Assembly: GCA_963828825.1 (NCBI GenBank) | Contig: CAWHGF010000007.1 | Span: forward strand, 186,001-250,000 | Source: Bog-473 sp963828825 | GTDB taxonomy: Bacteria; Actinomycetota; Acidimicrobiia; Acidimicrobiales; RAAP-2 | DNA length: 64,000 bases | Direction: 5' to 3' | Part shown: piece after piece, positions 34,392 to 43,124 of the stretch | Position numbering within the stretch: position 1 is the first letter of the stretch | How the letters are laid out: each line of letters starts with the position of its first letter | Notes under the pieces: model-generated | The model's input: the letters and a program-made list of their open reading frames with translations, nothing else | What the model was told of the DNA's origin: nothing | The model's database searches: none | Position numbers and translations under genes: made by a program

Positions 34392-35186
34392 ATGATCCTC
34401 GATCGATTCCTCGTCACCGACCAGGTCGCCATCGTCACCGCCAGTGGGCGCGGCATCGGCGCCGCCACCGCAGTGGCGCTGTCCGAGGCCGGCGCCGACG
34501 TCGTCCTGGCCGCCCGCACAGAGGACCAGCTGCGCGCCGTGGCGAAGCAGGTCGAGGCGGCCGGCCGCCGCGCCATCGTGGTGCCCGGTGACTTGACCGA
34601 CTTCGATCTCATGGCGTCCCTCGCCGAAACGGCCTTCACCGAGCTGGGCCGTCTCGACATCGTCGTCAACAACATGGGCGGCACCATGCCGCGGCCGCTG
34701 CTCGATACATCGCCACGCTTCTTGGAGGAGGCCTTCCGCTTCAACGTCTCGGCCGGCCACGCGCTCGTCCGGGCAGCGGTGCCGCGCATGCTCGAAGGCG
34801 AGCACCCGGGCGGGGCCATCGTCAGCATCTCCTCGGTGATGGGACACGTGGCCGGACGCGGCTACGTGGGATACGGCACCGTGAAGGGCGCCCTCGAGCA
34901 GTACACGCGGCTGGCCTCACGCGACCTGGCGCCGCGCATCCGGGTGAACGCCATCGGCGTCGGCTCGACCGCCACCTCGGCACTGGACATCGTCATGTCG
35001 AGCGACGAACTGCGCACCTCCATGGAGGAGGCCACCCCGCTGAAGCGCCTGGGCCACGTCGACGACATCGCGTTGGCCATCCTCTATCTCGCGTCACCCG
35101 CCGGCTCCTACGTCACTGGCAAGATCATCGAGGTCGACGGCGGCCTGCAGTCGCCCAACCTTGAATTCCCTCTCCCCGACCTCTAA
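34392..35186 (+). CDS. Short-chain dehydrogenase/reductase
   Basis: A 264-residue SDR. Cofactor motif VAIVTASGRGIGAATAVAL (TASGRGIG in place of the usual TGxxxGIG), LDIVVNNMGG (NNxG), active-site Ser in VSISSVMGH and YGTVKGAL (Tyr-xxx-Lys) are all present. The C-terminus YVTGKIIEVDGGLQSPN is normal for classical SDRs. It lies 12 bases before a DapB-like oxidoreductase gene, so they form an operon. Acyl-CoA or hydroxy-lipid oxidation is a possible role, but no substrate can be assigned. Confidence 0.85.
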   Translation: MILDRFLVTDQVAIVTASGRGIGAATAVALSEAGADVVLAARTEDQLRAVAKQVEAAGRRAIVVPGDLTDFDLMASLAETAFTELGRLDIVVNNMGGTMPRPLLDTSPRFLEEAFRFNVSAGHALVRAAVPRMLEGEHPGGAIVSISSVMGHVAGRGYVGYGTVKGALEQYTRLASRDLAPRIRVNAIGVGSTATSALDIVMSSDELRTSMEEATPLKRLGHVDDIALAILYLASPAGSYVTGKIIEVDGGLQSPNLEFPLPDL

Positions 35187-35198
35187 GGAGGCACCCCC

Positions 35199-36263
35199 AT
35201 GCCGTACCGCGTCGTGCAGTGGAGTACCGGCAATGTCGGGCGCCATGCCCTGGCGGGAATCCACGCCCATCCCGAGCTCGAGCTGATCGGTGTCTACGTT
35301 TCGAACCCGGGCAAGATCGGTCACGATGCCGGAGAGCTGGCCGGGCTCGTCGAAATCTTCGGAGTGGCCGCAACGAACGACGTCGACACCCTCCTCGCGC
35401 TCCAGCCGGACTGCATCGTCCACACCGCCATGGCTGACGACCGCCTCTTCGAGGCCCTGACCGACCTGGAGCGCTTCCTGGCCGCCGGCATCAATGTCGT
35501 CTCCTCAAGCCCGGTGATGCTGCAGTACCCCGCGCCGGACGATCCTCTGGCGTCACCGGTCATCGCCGCCGCCGAGAAGGCGGGCGTCTCCATCTTCGTG
35601 AACGGGGTCGACCCCGGGTTCGCCAACGACGCCCTCCCGCTGGTCCTGTCCGGCGTCAGCGAGCGCATTGAAGAGGTGCGCTGTTCCGAGATCCTCAACT
35701 ACAACACCTACAACCAGCCCATGGTGCTCTTCGGCATCATGGGCTTCGGCGGGGCCATGGACGAGGTGCCGTTCCTACTCACCCCCGGCGTGCTCACAAT
35801 GGCCTGGGGCTCGGTCGTGCGCCAGATCGCCGCCGGCCTGGGCGTGACGCTGACGGACGTGACCGAGTGGTATGAGCGCGAGGCCGCGCCCGAGGACTTC
35901 GGTGTCGACGCCGGCACCATCAAGACGGGCACGGCCGCCGCGCTGCACTTCGAAGTGCGGGGCATGGTCGGTGACCGCACCGTGGTCGTGCTCGAGCATG
36001 TGACTCGCTTGCGCGATGACCTCGGGGCGGAGTGGCCGCAGCCGGCCGGACAAGGTTGCTACCGGGTCGAGATCAAGGGCGAGCCGAACTACACGCTCGA
36101 CCTGCAGCTCATGGGTACCGACGGGGACCACAACACGGCCGGGCTGAAGGCGACTGCCATGCGGATCGTCAATGCCGTGCCGGCAGTGATCGCGGCCCGA
36201 CCTGGCCTCGTCACCGCGCTCGATCTCCCACTCGTGACCGGCCGCGGGCTCGTCGTCACCTGA
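35199..36263 (+). CDS. DapB-N-like NAD(P)-dependent amine dehydrogenase family protein
   Basis: A 354-residue protein starting MPYRVVQWSTGNVGRHALAG, the Rossmann motif of the group related to dihydrodipicolinate reductase N-domains and 2,4-diaminopentanoate dehydrogenase. It continues INVVSSSPVMLQYP and VSIFVNGVDPGFANDALPLV. Proteins of this type are frequent in actinobacterial lipid and steroid gene clusters, but most have no known reaction. The start is supported by AAGGAGG seven bases upstream. The family-level call is firm; the function is open. Confidence 0.78.
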   Translation: MPYRVVQWSTGNVGRHALAGIHAHPELELIGVYVSNPGKIGHDAGELAGLVEIFGVAATNDVDTLLALQPDCIVHTAMADDRLFEALTDLERFLAAGINVVSSSPVMLQYPAPDDPLASPVIAAAEKAGVSIFVNGVDPGFANDALPLVLSGVSERIEEVRCSEILNYNTYNQPMVLFGIMGFGGAMDEVPFLLTPGVLTMAWGSVVRQIAAGLGVTLTDVTEWYEREAAPEDFGVDAGTIKTGTAAALHFEVRGMVGDRTVVVLEHVTRLRDDLGAEWPQPAGQGCYRVEIKGEPNYTLDLQLMGTDGDHNTAGLKATAMRIVNAVPAVIAARPGLVTALDLPLVTGRGLVVT

Positions 36264-36800
36264 GCGCCCGGGACGCGCCGACGCCGACCGTCCCCAGACC
36301 AGAATCGCCACACGTGCACTGACGCGCGGCCGACGTCGAGTTCTCCGCCCCTGACCTCGGCTCGCACCCGGCGTCTGCGTTAATCGGCCGGTCCAAGTTG
36401 GCGAGGCCCCTGTAGGGAATGGCCCTCGCCCCGCTTCAACGCCAACGGGGCGACCTCAAGCCTGGCCGTCGTCGCAGCCGACAAGAACTCACTTCGTCTG
36501 GTCGGGTACGTCGCCGCTGGTGACTTTCCAAGGGACATTGCCGTGACCCTGACGGGTCAACCGTGGTCGTCAGCGATTACGGATCTGGCAGCGTCGATGA
36601 TGTGGAGTCCCTGCCGTAGCGTCAGGGGCTGGAAGGGCATCCCGCCGTCGCTGGGCTCTAACTGCTTCGCGGCAAGGACATAGAAGCGACGAACCAGCCC
36701 CAAAGAGAGCACTCCGCACTGCGTCAACAGCACCACAAATGCCCGATCCGGCAAGCACGGACCTATAGACCTCGAGACACCCCTTGCGTAACCTGAAGTC
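36264..36800. other. Intergenic region with one hairpin
   Basis: About 540 bases with no recognised gene. Small open frames on the minus strand give no family-like sequence. A hairpin GGCGAGG/CCTCGCC (36400-36406 with 36424-36430) with an inner CCC/GGG stem lies about 140 bases after the DapB-like gene and may end that transcript, though no T-run follows. TAACCT ten bases before the next ATG could be a -10 element of a leaderless promoter. Confidence 0.4.
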
Positions 36801-38108
36801 ATGGCGGTTGTAGGCGGCGATTCCAGCGAAGTGCCTGCGTTTTGTGGGAACTGCGGTGCGCGGGTACAGGGGACCCGCTTCTGTCAGGGCTGTGGCACCC
36901 CCTTGGCAGCTGAGGACGCCCCCATCGTGGCCTTGGCGCCCGAGGCATCGGCGAGCGGAGCGTCCTCCGTAGCGGCATCGCCCACGGAGCCGGTGTTCCA
37001 GCAGGCGAGCGTTGCGACCGCACCTGCGGCGGCCGATACACCGCCGCGTGGCACGCCCGCAGCAACGCCGAGCGAACCGGCACCGCCTGCTCACAGCGGT
37101 CCGCGCCGAGGTCTCGTGATCGGCGGCGTGATAGCTGCAGCCGTGGTCCTCGTCGGGGCGGCCGTCGGTACGACGTTGGCCCTGTCGAACAACTCGCCGC
37201 AGGGTCCGACCTATAGCGCCCAGGCGGCGCGCTACATCGCTCCAGTGTTGACCGACAACAAAAAAATCGACTACCTCGTCGCACTGCTGAAGCCGGGCGG
37301 CAGCGCATCTGGAGTGACCACGCTGATTACCTCGACTCAGAGCGACACCCAGAACGCCCAGCAGAACATCAACGGCCTCAAGCCAACTTCGACATCGGAT
37401 CAGTCCCTAGCTACCGAGGTTAACGCCGCGCTCAGCGCCGAGACCTCGTGGCTCCGAACCGCGGGGACCGTGTTGGCCAATCCGTCGAGCCCGCAACTCT
37501 CGCAGCTCTCGGGGATCGGGCTCGACGCCCAGAACAAGTTCGCCGCCTTAGGACCGACCCTGCGTGCCGCGGCCAAAGCGCCGTTCCCCTCTTCGGCCAA
37601 GGTGGTGGCTTTCGACACGGCGGTCGATTCCAGCGCACTCGCCAACGCAGCGAACACCACCTTTTCCAACCAGGTGCTGGCGCTGCTGAACCAGTCGACT
37701 TCGGCCTACCAGGCGGTCAACACGTTCTACACCCAGCTCCAGACCGCTGCCGACGGCGGCTTCACCTCCCTGACCCTGCCCGAAGCCGAACAACAGATCA
37801 CGAGCATCGTGGCCAGCAGGACCTCGCTGGCCGCCGCGGCGCAAGCGCTCAACGCGGCGACACCCACGGCCCAGGGCGTCAGCATAGACCTGGTCACCGC
37901 CTTCAACGACAGCCTCAAGGACGACAACGACCTGGCCAACTGCCTCAACGAAGCCAACAACGGGACCGAGGCGTTCATCTTCCAGGACTGTCTGAGTGCC
38001 TCGAGCTCGGACAACGCCGCGGCGACGTCGGACAAGGCGACGTTCCTCGCCGCCTACAACGCGTTGCGGGCAAGTGTCGGCCAACCGCCGACGAACGTGC
38101 AGTTCTAA
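36801..38108 (+). CDS. Zinc-ribbon membrane protein with extracytoplasmic domain
   Basis: A 435-residue protein of unknown function. Residues 15-32 are a double zinc ribbon (FCGNCGARVQGTRFCQGCG). A Pro/Ala/Ser-rich linker follows, then one membrane helix at about residues 110-132 (GLVIGGVIAAAVVLVGAAVG). The C-terminal 300 residues would be outside the cell: helical, Ser/Ala/Gln-rich, with only two Cys (LANCLNEANN, FQDCLSAS) that may form a disulphide. The layout suggests a cytoplasmic zinc-binding sensor joined to an envelope domain. It lies 17 bases before an amidase gene, so a shared cell-wall role is plausible. Confidence 0.75.
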   Translation: MAVVGGDSSEVPAFCGNCGARVQGTRFCQGCGTPLAAEDAPIVALAPEASASGASSVAASPTEPVFQQASVATAPAAADTPPRGTPAATPSEPAPPAHSGPRRGLVIGGVIAAAVVLVGAAVGTTLALSNNSPQGPTYSAQAARYIAPVLTDNKKIDYLVALLKPGGSASGVTTLITSTQSDTQNAQQNINGLKPTSTSDQSLATEVNAALSAETSWLRTAGTVLANPSSPQLSQLSGIGLDAQNKFAALGPTLRAAAKAPFPSSAKVVAFDTAVDSSALANAANTTFSNQVLALLNQSTSAYQAVNTFYTQLQTAADGGFTSLTLPEAEQQITSIVASRTSLAAAAQALNAATPTAQGVSIDLVTAFNDSLKDDNDLANCLNEANNGTEAFIFQDCLSASSSDNAAATSDKATFLAAYNALRASVGQPPTNVQF

Positions 38109-38125
38109 GTACCCTGAAGGATCCG

Positions 38126-39049
38126 ATGCCACTTCAGCCGACGACAGCACGCCGCCGCGCCCCTGGCCGACGGGGCGTCATGGCTGCCGGAGCGCTTGTA
38201 CCCCTCGCGGTGTTGGGAGCCGCGTGCACTTCGTCGCCCGCGCAACCGGCGGTCAGCCCCTCGACCACCACGAGCACAGCACCTGTTCCCAGCACGACAA
38301 CAACAACGACGACGACCACCACCACCACGGCGCCACCGACGACGACCTCGACCACTGCCGCTGGGGCGGCCGGGGGGGTGCTGCCTGCCGGACAGCCGCT
38401 GGCCGGCAAGGTGGTCGGGATCGACCCTGGCCACAACGGGCTCAACTACACCGACCCCAGCTTCTTGAACACCCAGGTCTTCAACGGGCGCACCGAGGAG
38501 GACTGCGACACCACCGGGACCGAGACTGCCGGAGGCTACACCGAGGCACAGTTCAACTGGAACGTGGCCCAGTACCTCACGGCCGACCTTCAGACCGAAG
38601 GAGCCAAGGTGGTACTGACCCGCTCGAGCAACTCGGGCGTAGGGCCCTGCGTCGACCAGCGGGCCCAGATCATCAACGAAGCCCATGCAGACGTGGCCAT
38701 AGACATCCACGCCGACGGCGGTCCGGTTAGCGGCCGAGGGTTCGCCGTCCTCGAGCCGGTGGCCGACGGCCCGAACGACTCAGTCATCGCGCCCTCCGTG
38801 GCGTTCGGGACTGACGTGCGGGCCACCTTCTTGGCCACCACCGGCATGCCGGTCAGCACCTACGACGGCACCAACGGGGTCGTCTTTAGAGACGACCTGG
38901 CCGGGCTCAATCTGACCACGGTTCCCAAGGTCCTGATCGAGTGTGGGAACATGCAGAACCCAACGGACGTGGCCCTCCTCACCACGTCGGCTTTCCAACA
39001 GAACGCCGCACTGGCGCTAGCCGTCGCCATTACAAACTTCCTGGGCTGA
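38126..39049 (+). CDS. N-acetylmuramoyl-L-alanine amidase (Amidase_3), exported
   Basis: A 307-residue cell-wall hydrolase that would cut the MurNAc-L-Ala bond of peptidoglycan. The N-terminus (ARRRAPGRRGVMAAGALVPL, then VLGAACTSS) looks like a Tat/lipoprotein signal. A Thr-rich linker with about twelve consecutive Thr follows. The catalytic domain shows VVGIDPGHNG (zinc His), a Glu in GYTEAQFNWN, VAIDIHADGG (zinc His) and VLIECGNMQNPTD (catalytic Glu). The start ATG follows GAAGGA. It is co-directional with, and 17 bases behind, the zinc-ribbon membrane protein. Confidence 0.88.
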   Translation: MPLQPTTARRRAPGRRGVMAAGALVPLAVLGAACTSSPAQPAVSPSTTTSTAPVPSTTTTTTTTTTTTAPPTTTSTTAAGAAGGVLPAGQPLAGKVVGIDPGHNGLNYTDPSFLNTQVFNGRTEEDCDTTGTETAGGYTEAQFNWNVAQYLTADLQTEGAKVVLTRSSNSGVGPCVDQRAQIINEAHADVAIDIHADGGPVSGRGFAVLEPVADGPNDSVIAPSVAFGTDVRATFLATTGMPVSTYDGTNGVVFRDDLAGLNLTTVPKVLIECGNMQNPTDVALLTTSAFQQNAALALAVAITNFLG

Positions 39050-39185
39050 GCCAGTCAATATTGCCGACTTCCAGACTCGAATTCCAACGCCGAGTGGTTT
39101 TGCGGAACGCTCGTGAGGCCTTGGCCGAGTAGGCCCCTATCGGTCATACCCGGGTAGCCGTAGCGCCCGGCGGATGGCCTCACTC

Positions 39186-39233
39186 CGGCTCGGGGGCTGC
39201 CTCGACCCGAGAGGGTCTCCCTCCCCCGGGCCG
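39186..39233 (+). ncRNA. Nested hairpin with GNRA tetraloop upstream of aldolase gene
   Basis: An outer stem of 11 pairs (39186-39196 with 39223-39233, one G-U) encloses an asymmetric internal loop and an inner 5-bp stem GACCC/GGGTC (39204-39208 with 39213-39217) closed by GAGA, a GNRA tetraloop. It ends 45 bases before the aldolase ATG. No T-run follows, so a factor-independent terminator for the amidase gene is not well supported. A structured leader RNA is possible. Confidence 0.4.
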
Positions 39234-39278
39234 TACTGACAAGTGCGCCGCACGTAGGATCACCGTCGAGGAGGAACG

Positions 39279-40067
39279 ATGCGTCAGAACTCGTTACGAG
39301 CCATCTGGGCCCAACAGGGCGCCGCCCTCGGTGGGTGGTTGACTGTGCCGAGCAGTGTGTCCGCCGAGGTCATGGCTCACTGTGGATTCGACTGGGTCTG
39401 CATCGATCTACAACACGGCCTGATCGACTACTCCGAGATGGTCCGAATGCTTCAGGGCATCTCCTCAACAGAGACCGTGCCTCTGGTGCGGGTGCCTTGG
39501 AACGAGCCGGGCATCATTGGCAAGTGTCTCGATGCGGGCGCATGGGGGATCATCGTGCCGATGGTGAATTCCCGAGAAGAGGCGAGTGCGGCAGTCTCGG
39601 CGTGCCGCTATGCGCCATCGGGCAGTCGTAGCTATGGGCCACTCCGGGCGAACTACTACGCGGGGTCTGACTATTTTGAGCGCGCCAATCACGAGGTGAC
39701 CTGCATCGTGATGGTGGAGACCCGCCTCGCGGTCGACAACGTCGACGAAATCGTGTCGACGCCCGGCGTCGACGCCGTCTATGTGGGGCCAGCGGACTTG
39801 AGCGTTACTCTGGGTCTCCCTCCCGCACCAGACCAGTCTGACCAGAGCTTTACGGACGCGCTGGAGAGGGTGATCGATGCATGCCATCGTCACGACGTGA
39901 TACCCGGCATTGCCGGGAACGCGCAGACAGCGATAAAGCGGCTGCGGCAGGGGTTTCGACTGGTCGAGGTCGCGTCTGACATGAGGCTGTTGGGACTCGG
40001 TGCCCGAGATGCGCTGGAGCAGGTTCGACCAAGTGCTGGTCCTGAAGCAACGTCTCCGTACCTGTGA
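39279..40067 (+). CDS. HpcH/HpaI family aldolase
   Basis: A 262-residue class II pyruvate aldolase-like TIM barrel. Family residues seen: FDWVCIDLQHGLIDY (His/Asp region), VPLVRVPWNEPGIIGKCLDAG (Arg), IVMVETRLAVDNVDEIV (metal Glu) and DAVYVGPADLSVTLG (metal Asp). It would cleave or form 4-hydroxy-2-oxo acids such as 4-hydroxy-2-oxoheptanedioate or 2-keto-3-deoxy sugar acids. GAGGAGG precedes the ATG. A 2-hydroxyacid dehydrogenase gene overlaps its stop, so an acid-sugar pathway is likely. Confidence 0.88.
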   Translation: MRQNSLRAIWAQQGAALGGWLTVPSSVSAEVMAHCGFDWVCIDLQHGLIDYSEMVRMLQGISSTETVPLVRVPWNEPGIIGKCLDAGAWGIIVPMVNSREEASAAVSACRYAPSGSRSYGPLRANYYAGSDYFERANHEVTCIVMVETRLAVDNVDEIVSTPGVDAVYVGPADLSVTLGLPPAPDQSDQSFTDALERVIDACHRHDVIPGIAGNAQTAIKRLRQGFRLVEVASDMRLLGLGARDALEQVRPSAGPEATSPYL

Positions 40068-41014
40068 CGGCGATGTCCGAGCGCTCAAAGGTCGTGATCG
40101 CACTGCCGCTAGCCCAGTCCTTGGTGGACCAGCTCGCTGCGTATGAGCTCACCGTGCTCCCCGCTGGCAGATCCGAAGATGGCCTCTTCGAGGCCGCACT
40201 CGCCGAGGCCGAGGGCCTACTGGTGAGTTCGAATGTCATTGTTGACCGAGAAGTGATCGCAGGGGCGCCGAAGCTTCGAGCAATCAGCACGATGAGCGTC
40301 GGACTTGATCACATTGATCTCGACGCGGCACGGGCGAAGAAAATAGCGGTCACGATCACCCCGGTGCTCAGCGACGCAGTGGCGGACCTGACAATGGCAC
40401 TCATGATCATGCTCGCCCGGCGTATCCCCGAGGGAATTCGTGCCGTAACCAGCGGTCGGTGGAATGAGGTCTCGTTCGGTAGCGACCTGGCTGGGAAAAG
40501 GTTGCTCCTTGTGGGATTCGGTCGCATTGGTCAGGCGGTGGCGCGGCGGGCCTTGGCCGCGAAGATGCATGTGCAGTACGTCGACACCCGGAGCGGACTA
40601 CCAATTGTCAATGGCGTTGATCGGACGGGTGATCTCGCCAAAGGATTACCAGACGCTGACTTCGTTTCGCTTCACGTTGATCTCAATGCCGACACGCGGA
40701 ACCTGATGGGTCGAGACGAATTCAATTTGATGAAGTCCACGGGGTTTCTTGTGAACACATCACGGGGTGGAGTGGTAGATCAAACTGCTCTGACCTCGGC
40801 GTTGACGGAGGGAACGATCGCTGGCGCTGGCTTGGACGTGCTTCAGGAAGAGCCGCCACACCCAGATGATCCCCTGTTGAACGCGCCGAACCTCATCATC
40901 GTTCCCCATATCGGCTCGGCAACGAGGGAGACCAGGAGCGCCATGGCGCAATGTGCGGTAGACAACTTGCTGCTGGTACTGCGCGACGAGCGCAGTCCCT
41001 TTGAGGTGACCTGA
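40064..41014 (+). CDS. D-isomer-specific 2-hydroxyacid dehydrogenase
   Basis: A 316-residue NAD(P)-dependent dehydrogenase of the glyoxylate/hydroxypyruvate reductase group. The cofactor motif is LLLVGFGRIGQAVARRAL. Catalytic residues are in LVNTSRGGVVD (Arg), LDVLQEEPPHPDDPL (Glu) and IVPHIGSATRE (His). It could reduce a 2-oxo product of the aldolase next to it. Start GTG at 40064 overlaps the aldolase stop by four bases; ATG at 40073 is an alternative. Codon use appears less GC-biased than in the genes left of 36 kb. Confidence 0.88.
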   Translation: MTAMSERSKVVIALPLAQSLVDQLAAYELTVLPAGRSEDGLFEAALAEAEGLLVSSNVIVDREVIAGAPKLRAISTMSVGLDHIDLDAARAKKIAVTITPVLSDAVADLTMALMIMLARRIPEGIRAVTSGRWNEVSFGSDLAGKRLLLVGFGRIGQAVARRALAAKMHVQYVDTRSGLPIVNGVDRTGDLAKGLPDADFVSLHVDLNADTRNLMGRDEFNLMKSTGFLVNTSRGGVVDQTALTSALTEGTIAGAGLDVLQEEPPHPDDPLLNAPNLIIVPHIGSATRETRSAMAQCAVDNLLLVLRDERSPFEVT

Positions 41015-41065
41015 CTCTCAGAGAGACGTCCAGCACCGTCAGCGGGCTCGTCCAACGGCAGTCGG

Positions 41066-42157
41066 CTAGAGGGCACCCCGAACTTCGAGCCCAACTGTGC
41101 TGAGTTGGATGGGCAGCACCCGGTAGCGCTTGTCCAAGACGGTGATGCTGCGTTCAAGTGCGTCTTTGGTCTGCTGGGTGTCGCTCAAGATCGTGACTGA
41201 GCCGCCATCTCCTCCGGCCCCATTGACCTTCCACCCGACCGCGCCTCGCGCCGCCGCGAACTCGATCACCCGCCTTGCGTCCACGCCCACAAGTCCATGA
41301 TGCAGGGACCCCTGCGCCTCGGTGTTGGCGATCATCGCCTGACCGAAAGCGTGGAGATCCCGGGCAAGGACGGCGTCGCGAGCCGCGACCGCTGCATCTC
41401 GCAACCGCGAAAACACCCCCGAGCCGAGACACGCCACATCCTCGATGACCTGGCGGTGGACGGCCGAGGAGTCGTGGGCGTGACCAAGGAAGACCAGCGT
41501 CAGCCGGGGGCTAAGTTCCTCCCAGATCGGAAGTGGGTACACCCTGGCTTCGGGATACGTCTCGATCTCGAGGAAGTTGATCCCGCCGAACGCCGCGCTC
41601 AGCTGGTCCTGGATCCCGGTCTGGCCGCCGAGACTATCGACTTCGAGCCGATGCGCTGAATAGGCGATGTCGCGCCGCGAGCGTTTCTCCAGGCGCAAGG
41701 CTGCCAATCCGCCCAGCAGGGCAACCGCAACCGCCGCCGACGTACCGGTGCCGCATCCTGCCGGGACGCCGGACCGAACACTCACTTCCACGGCGAGGCC
41801 TCTTGGGGGTGGGAACGAGTCGATAGCCGCCTCCAACAACGGGTGGCGCGCGACCCGAGGCGCTCTCGGGACGATGGAGTACCGGTCGCCGAAGGTTTCC
41901 ACATCGAACACCACCGGGTCTCGACCAACTGTTGCGCGGATCGAAACCTGTACTCCCGGCGCCACTGCGATATTCAGAATCCGCCCCGGACCCCCAAACC
42001 AAGTGTCGGTCCACCCACCGTTGTCGCAAATCCGCACGGGAGCCGACGCCTCGATCACCACTCGGTATCGCCCATGGTGTTCCCCGACGCGAATGACCGA
42101 CCGACTCGCTCCCTCTCGGAACCCACTCTCCGATCCTACAAAGTGGGTCCTGCGCAC
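41066..42157 (-). CDS. GHMP kinase (sugar kinase, HddA/fucokinase-like)
   Basis: A 363-residue kinase. The segment IEASAPVRICDNGGWTDTWFGG matches the substrate end of heptose-7-phosphate kinase and fucokinase. VPAGCGTGTSAAVAVALLGG is the GHMP glycine-rich phosphate loop, and GAVGWKVNGAGGDGGSVTIL the C-terminal GHMP motif. It should phosphorylate a sugar or sugar phosphate. The start is uncertain: GTG at 42157 gives a 25-residue unmatched extension without a ribosome binding site, and GTG at 42061 would begin directly at the domain. It is divergent from the Nudix gene. Confidence 0.8.
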   Translation of the reverse strand: MRRTHFVGSESGFREGASRSVIRVGEHHGRYRVVIEASAPVRICDNGGWTDTWFGGPGRILNIAVAPGVQVSIRATVGRDPVVFDVETFGDRYSIVPRAPRVARHPLLEAAIDSFPPPRGLAVEVSVRSGVPAGCGTGTSAAVAVALLGGLAALRLEKRSRRDIAYSAHRLEVDSLGGQTGIQDQLSAAFGGINFLEIETYPEARVYPLPIWEELSPRLTLVFLGHAHDSSAVHRQVIEDVACLGSGVFSRLRDAAVAARDAVLARDLHAFGQAMIANTEAQGSLHHGLVGVDARRVIEFAAARGAVGWKVNGAGGDGGSVTILSDTQQTKDALERSITVLDKRYRVLPIQLSTVGLEVRGAL

Positions 42158-42280
42158 AACGCCCGAGTGTCCCCGTCGCCGGCATCACGGGATGCTTCGG
42201 CACAACGGGGGTCCGGCAAAGGATGGCTGTTCCGCTGGCCGAGCCCAAGCGCCAATCCGCATTCCTTGTAGCGTGGCTCC

Positions 42281-42757
42281 GTGGCAATGTCTCCCTTCAT
42301 ACGAAGGCTCCGAGACCTCATCGGGAACGAACTTCTCGTGCTCCCTTCGGCCGCCGTACTTCCCAGGGATGACCGCGGCAGGGTGCTCCTCGTCCGACTC
42401 ATCGACTCTGGACTATGGGCAACCATCGGTGGAGCGATTGAGCCCGATGAGTCACCGCGGGAGGCCGCCCTCCGTGAAGCCCAAGAGGAGGCCGGGGTCG
42501 AACTGGAGCTCGGACCGGTTCTGGCAGTGTTGGGTGGCCCGGAGTATCGGCTGACCTATCCCAACGGAGATCAGACGTCATACGTCGTCACGGTCTACGA
42601 CGCCACGATTATGGGCGGAACACCGACGGCGGACGGTGATGAAACATCGGCCGTTGAGTGGTGGGACACGACCAGCCTGCCCTACAGCCAGATGAGCACC
42701 TTGACTCGGGCACTTCTCAGGGACGTTGGTATTTCCGACGAACTGATTCGGGACTGA
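42281..42757 (+). CDS. Nudix hydrolase
   Basis: A 158-residue protein with a complete Nudix box GGAIEPDESPREAALREAQEEAGV (residues 50-73, canonical G-x5-E-x7-REUxEExGU) in the usual beta-alpha-beta setting. It hydrolyses a nucleoside diphosphate linked to another group; the substrate cannot be told from sequence. GTG at 42281 or the nearby ATG at 42287 may start it. It is divergent from the GHMP kinase, which raises the possibility of a nucleotide-sugar substrate (inference only). Confidence 0.88.
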   Translation: MAMSPFIRRLRDLIGNELLVLPSAAVLPRDDRGRVLLVRLIDSGLWATIGGAIEPDESPREAALREAQEEAGVELELGPVLAVLGGPEYRLTYPNGDQTSYVVTVYDATIMGGTPTADGDETSAVEWWDTTSLPYSQMSTLTRALLRDVGISDELIRD

Positions 42758-42784
42758 GGCTCCAACAGGGTGCCCGGTTCGGGC

Positions 42785-42829
42785 GGGGGTGCCACCGTGC
42801 GGCTGTGGCAGCACGACTCGGGCACCCCC
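42785..42829 (+). terminator. Strong hairpin after Nudix gene
   Basis: A perfect 9-bp stem GGGGGTGCC/GGCACCCCC (42785-42793 with 42821-42829) encloses an inner GTGC/GCAC stem (42797-42800 with 42811-42814), 28 bases after the Nudix stop. There is no T-run, so either a GC-rich actinobacterial-type terminator or a structured RNA. Confidence 0.4.
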
Positions 42830-43124
42830 GAAACGCTTGAAACGGTAGGGGTGAAGAGATGGGGGCTGTGGACGAGCGACGAATCGCAGAGTGTCTTCCC
42901 CGAGGACAACGAACGGGCTGGCGGGACGGCGATTTTGAGACGGCAAAACGCTCGAGTGGCAGACCACGGCACGGGCTTGGAACTCCGCTCATCGAGCGAG
43001 TTACGACTACAGGGGCCGGCGGATCACCGGGTATCCCAGCTGGACACGGGCGGGTGGAGGGTCCTTGGCGTGGACCTGACCGCGCATCTAGCGTTGGGGG
43101 ATCAACACCTCGCCGCCGACCCAA
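42830..43124. other. Intergenic region without recognised gene
   Basis: Nearly 300 bases in which overlapping short frames on both strands look unlike any family I know. I checked for a tRNA T-loop (GTTCRANNC) and did not find one. Confidence 0.4.

Noticed and set aside
36557..36802. An 81-codon minus-strand frame in the 36.3-36.8 kb gap
   Set aside because: No recognisable domain, and it would overlap the start of the zinc-ribbon gene on the opposite strand.
37419..37424. A further GTTAAC outside the array
   Set aside because: Only the six-base core is present, it lies inside the zinc-ribbon protein gene as an isolated copy and lacks the flanking GT/AC.
42830..43124. Possible small RNA or tRNA between the Nudix and membrane-protein genes
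   Set aside because: No cloverleaf or GTTCRANNC loop; only the hairpin at 42785-42829 could be supported.
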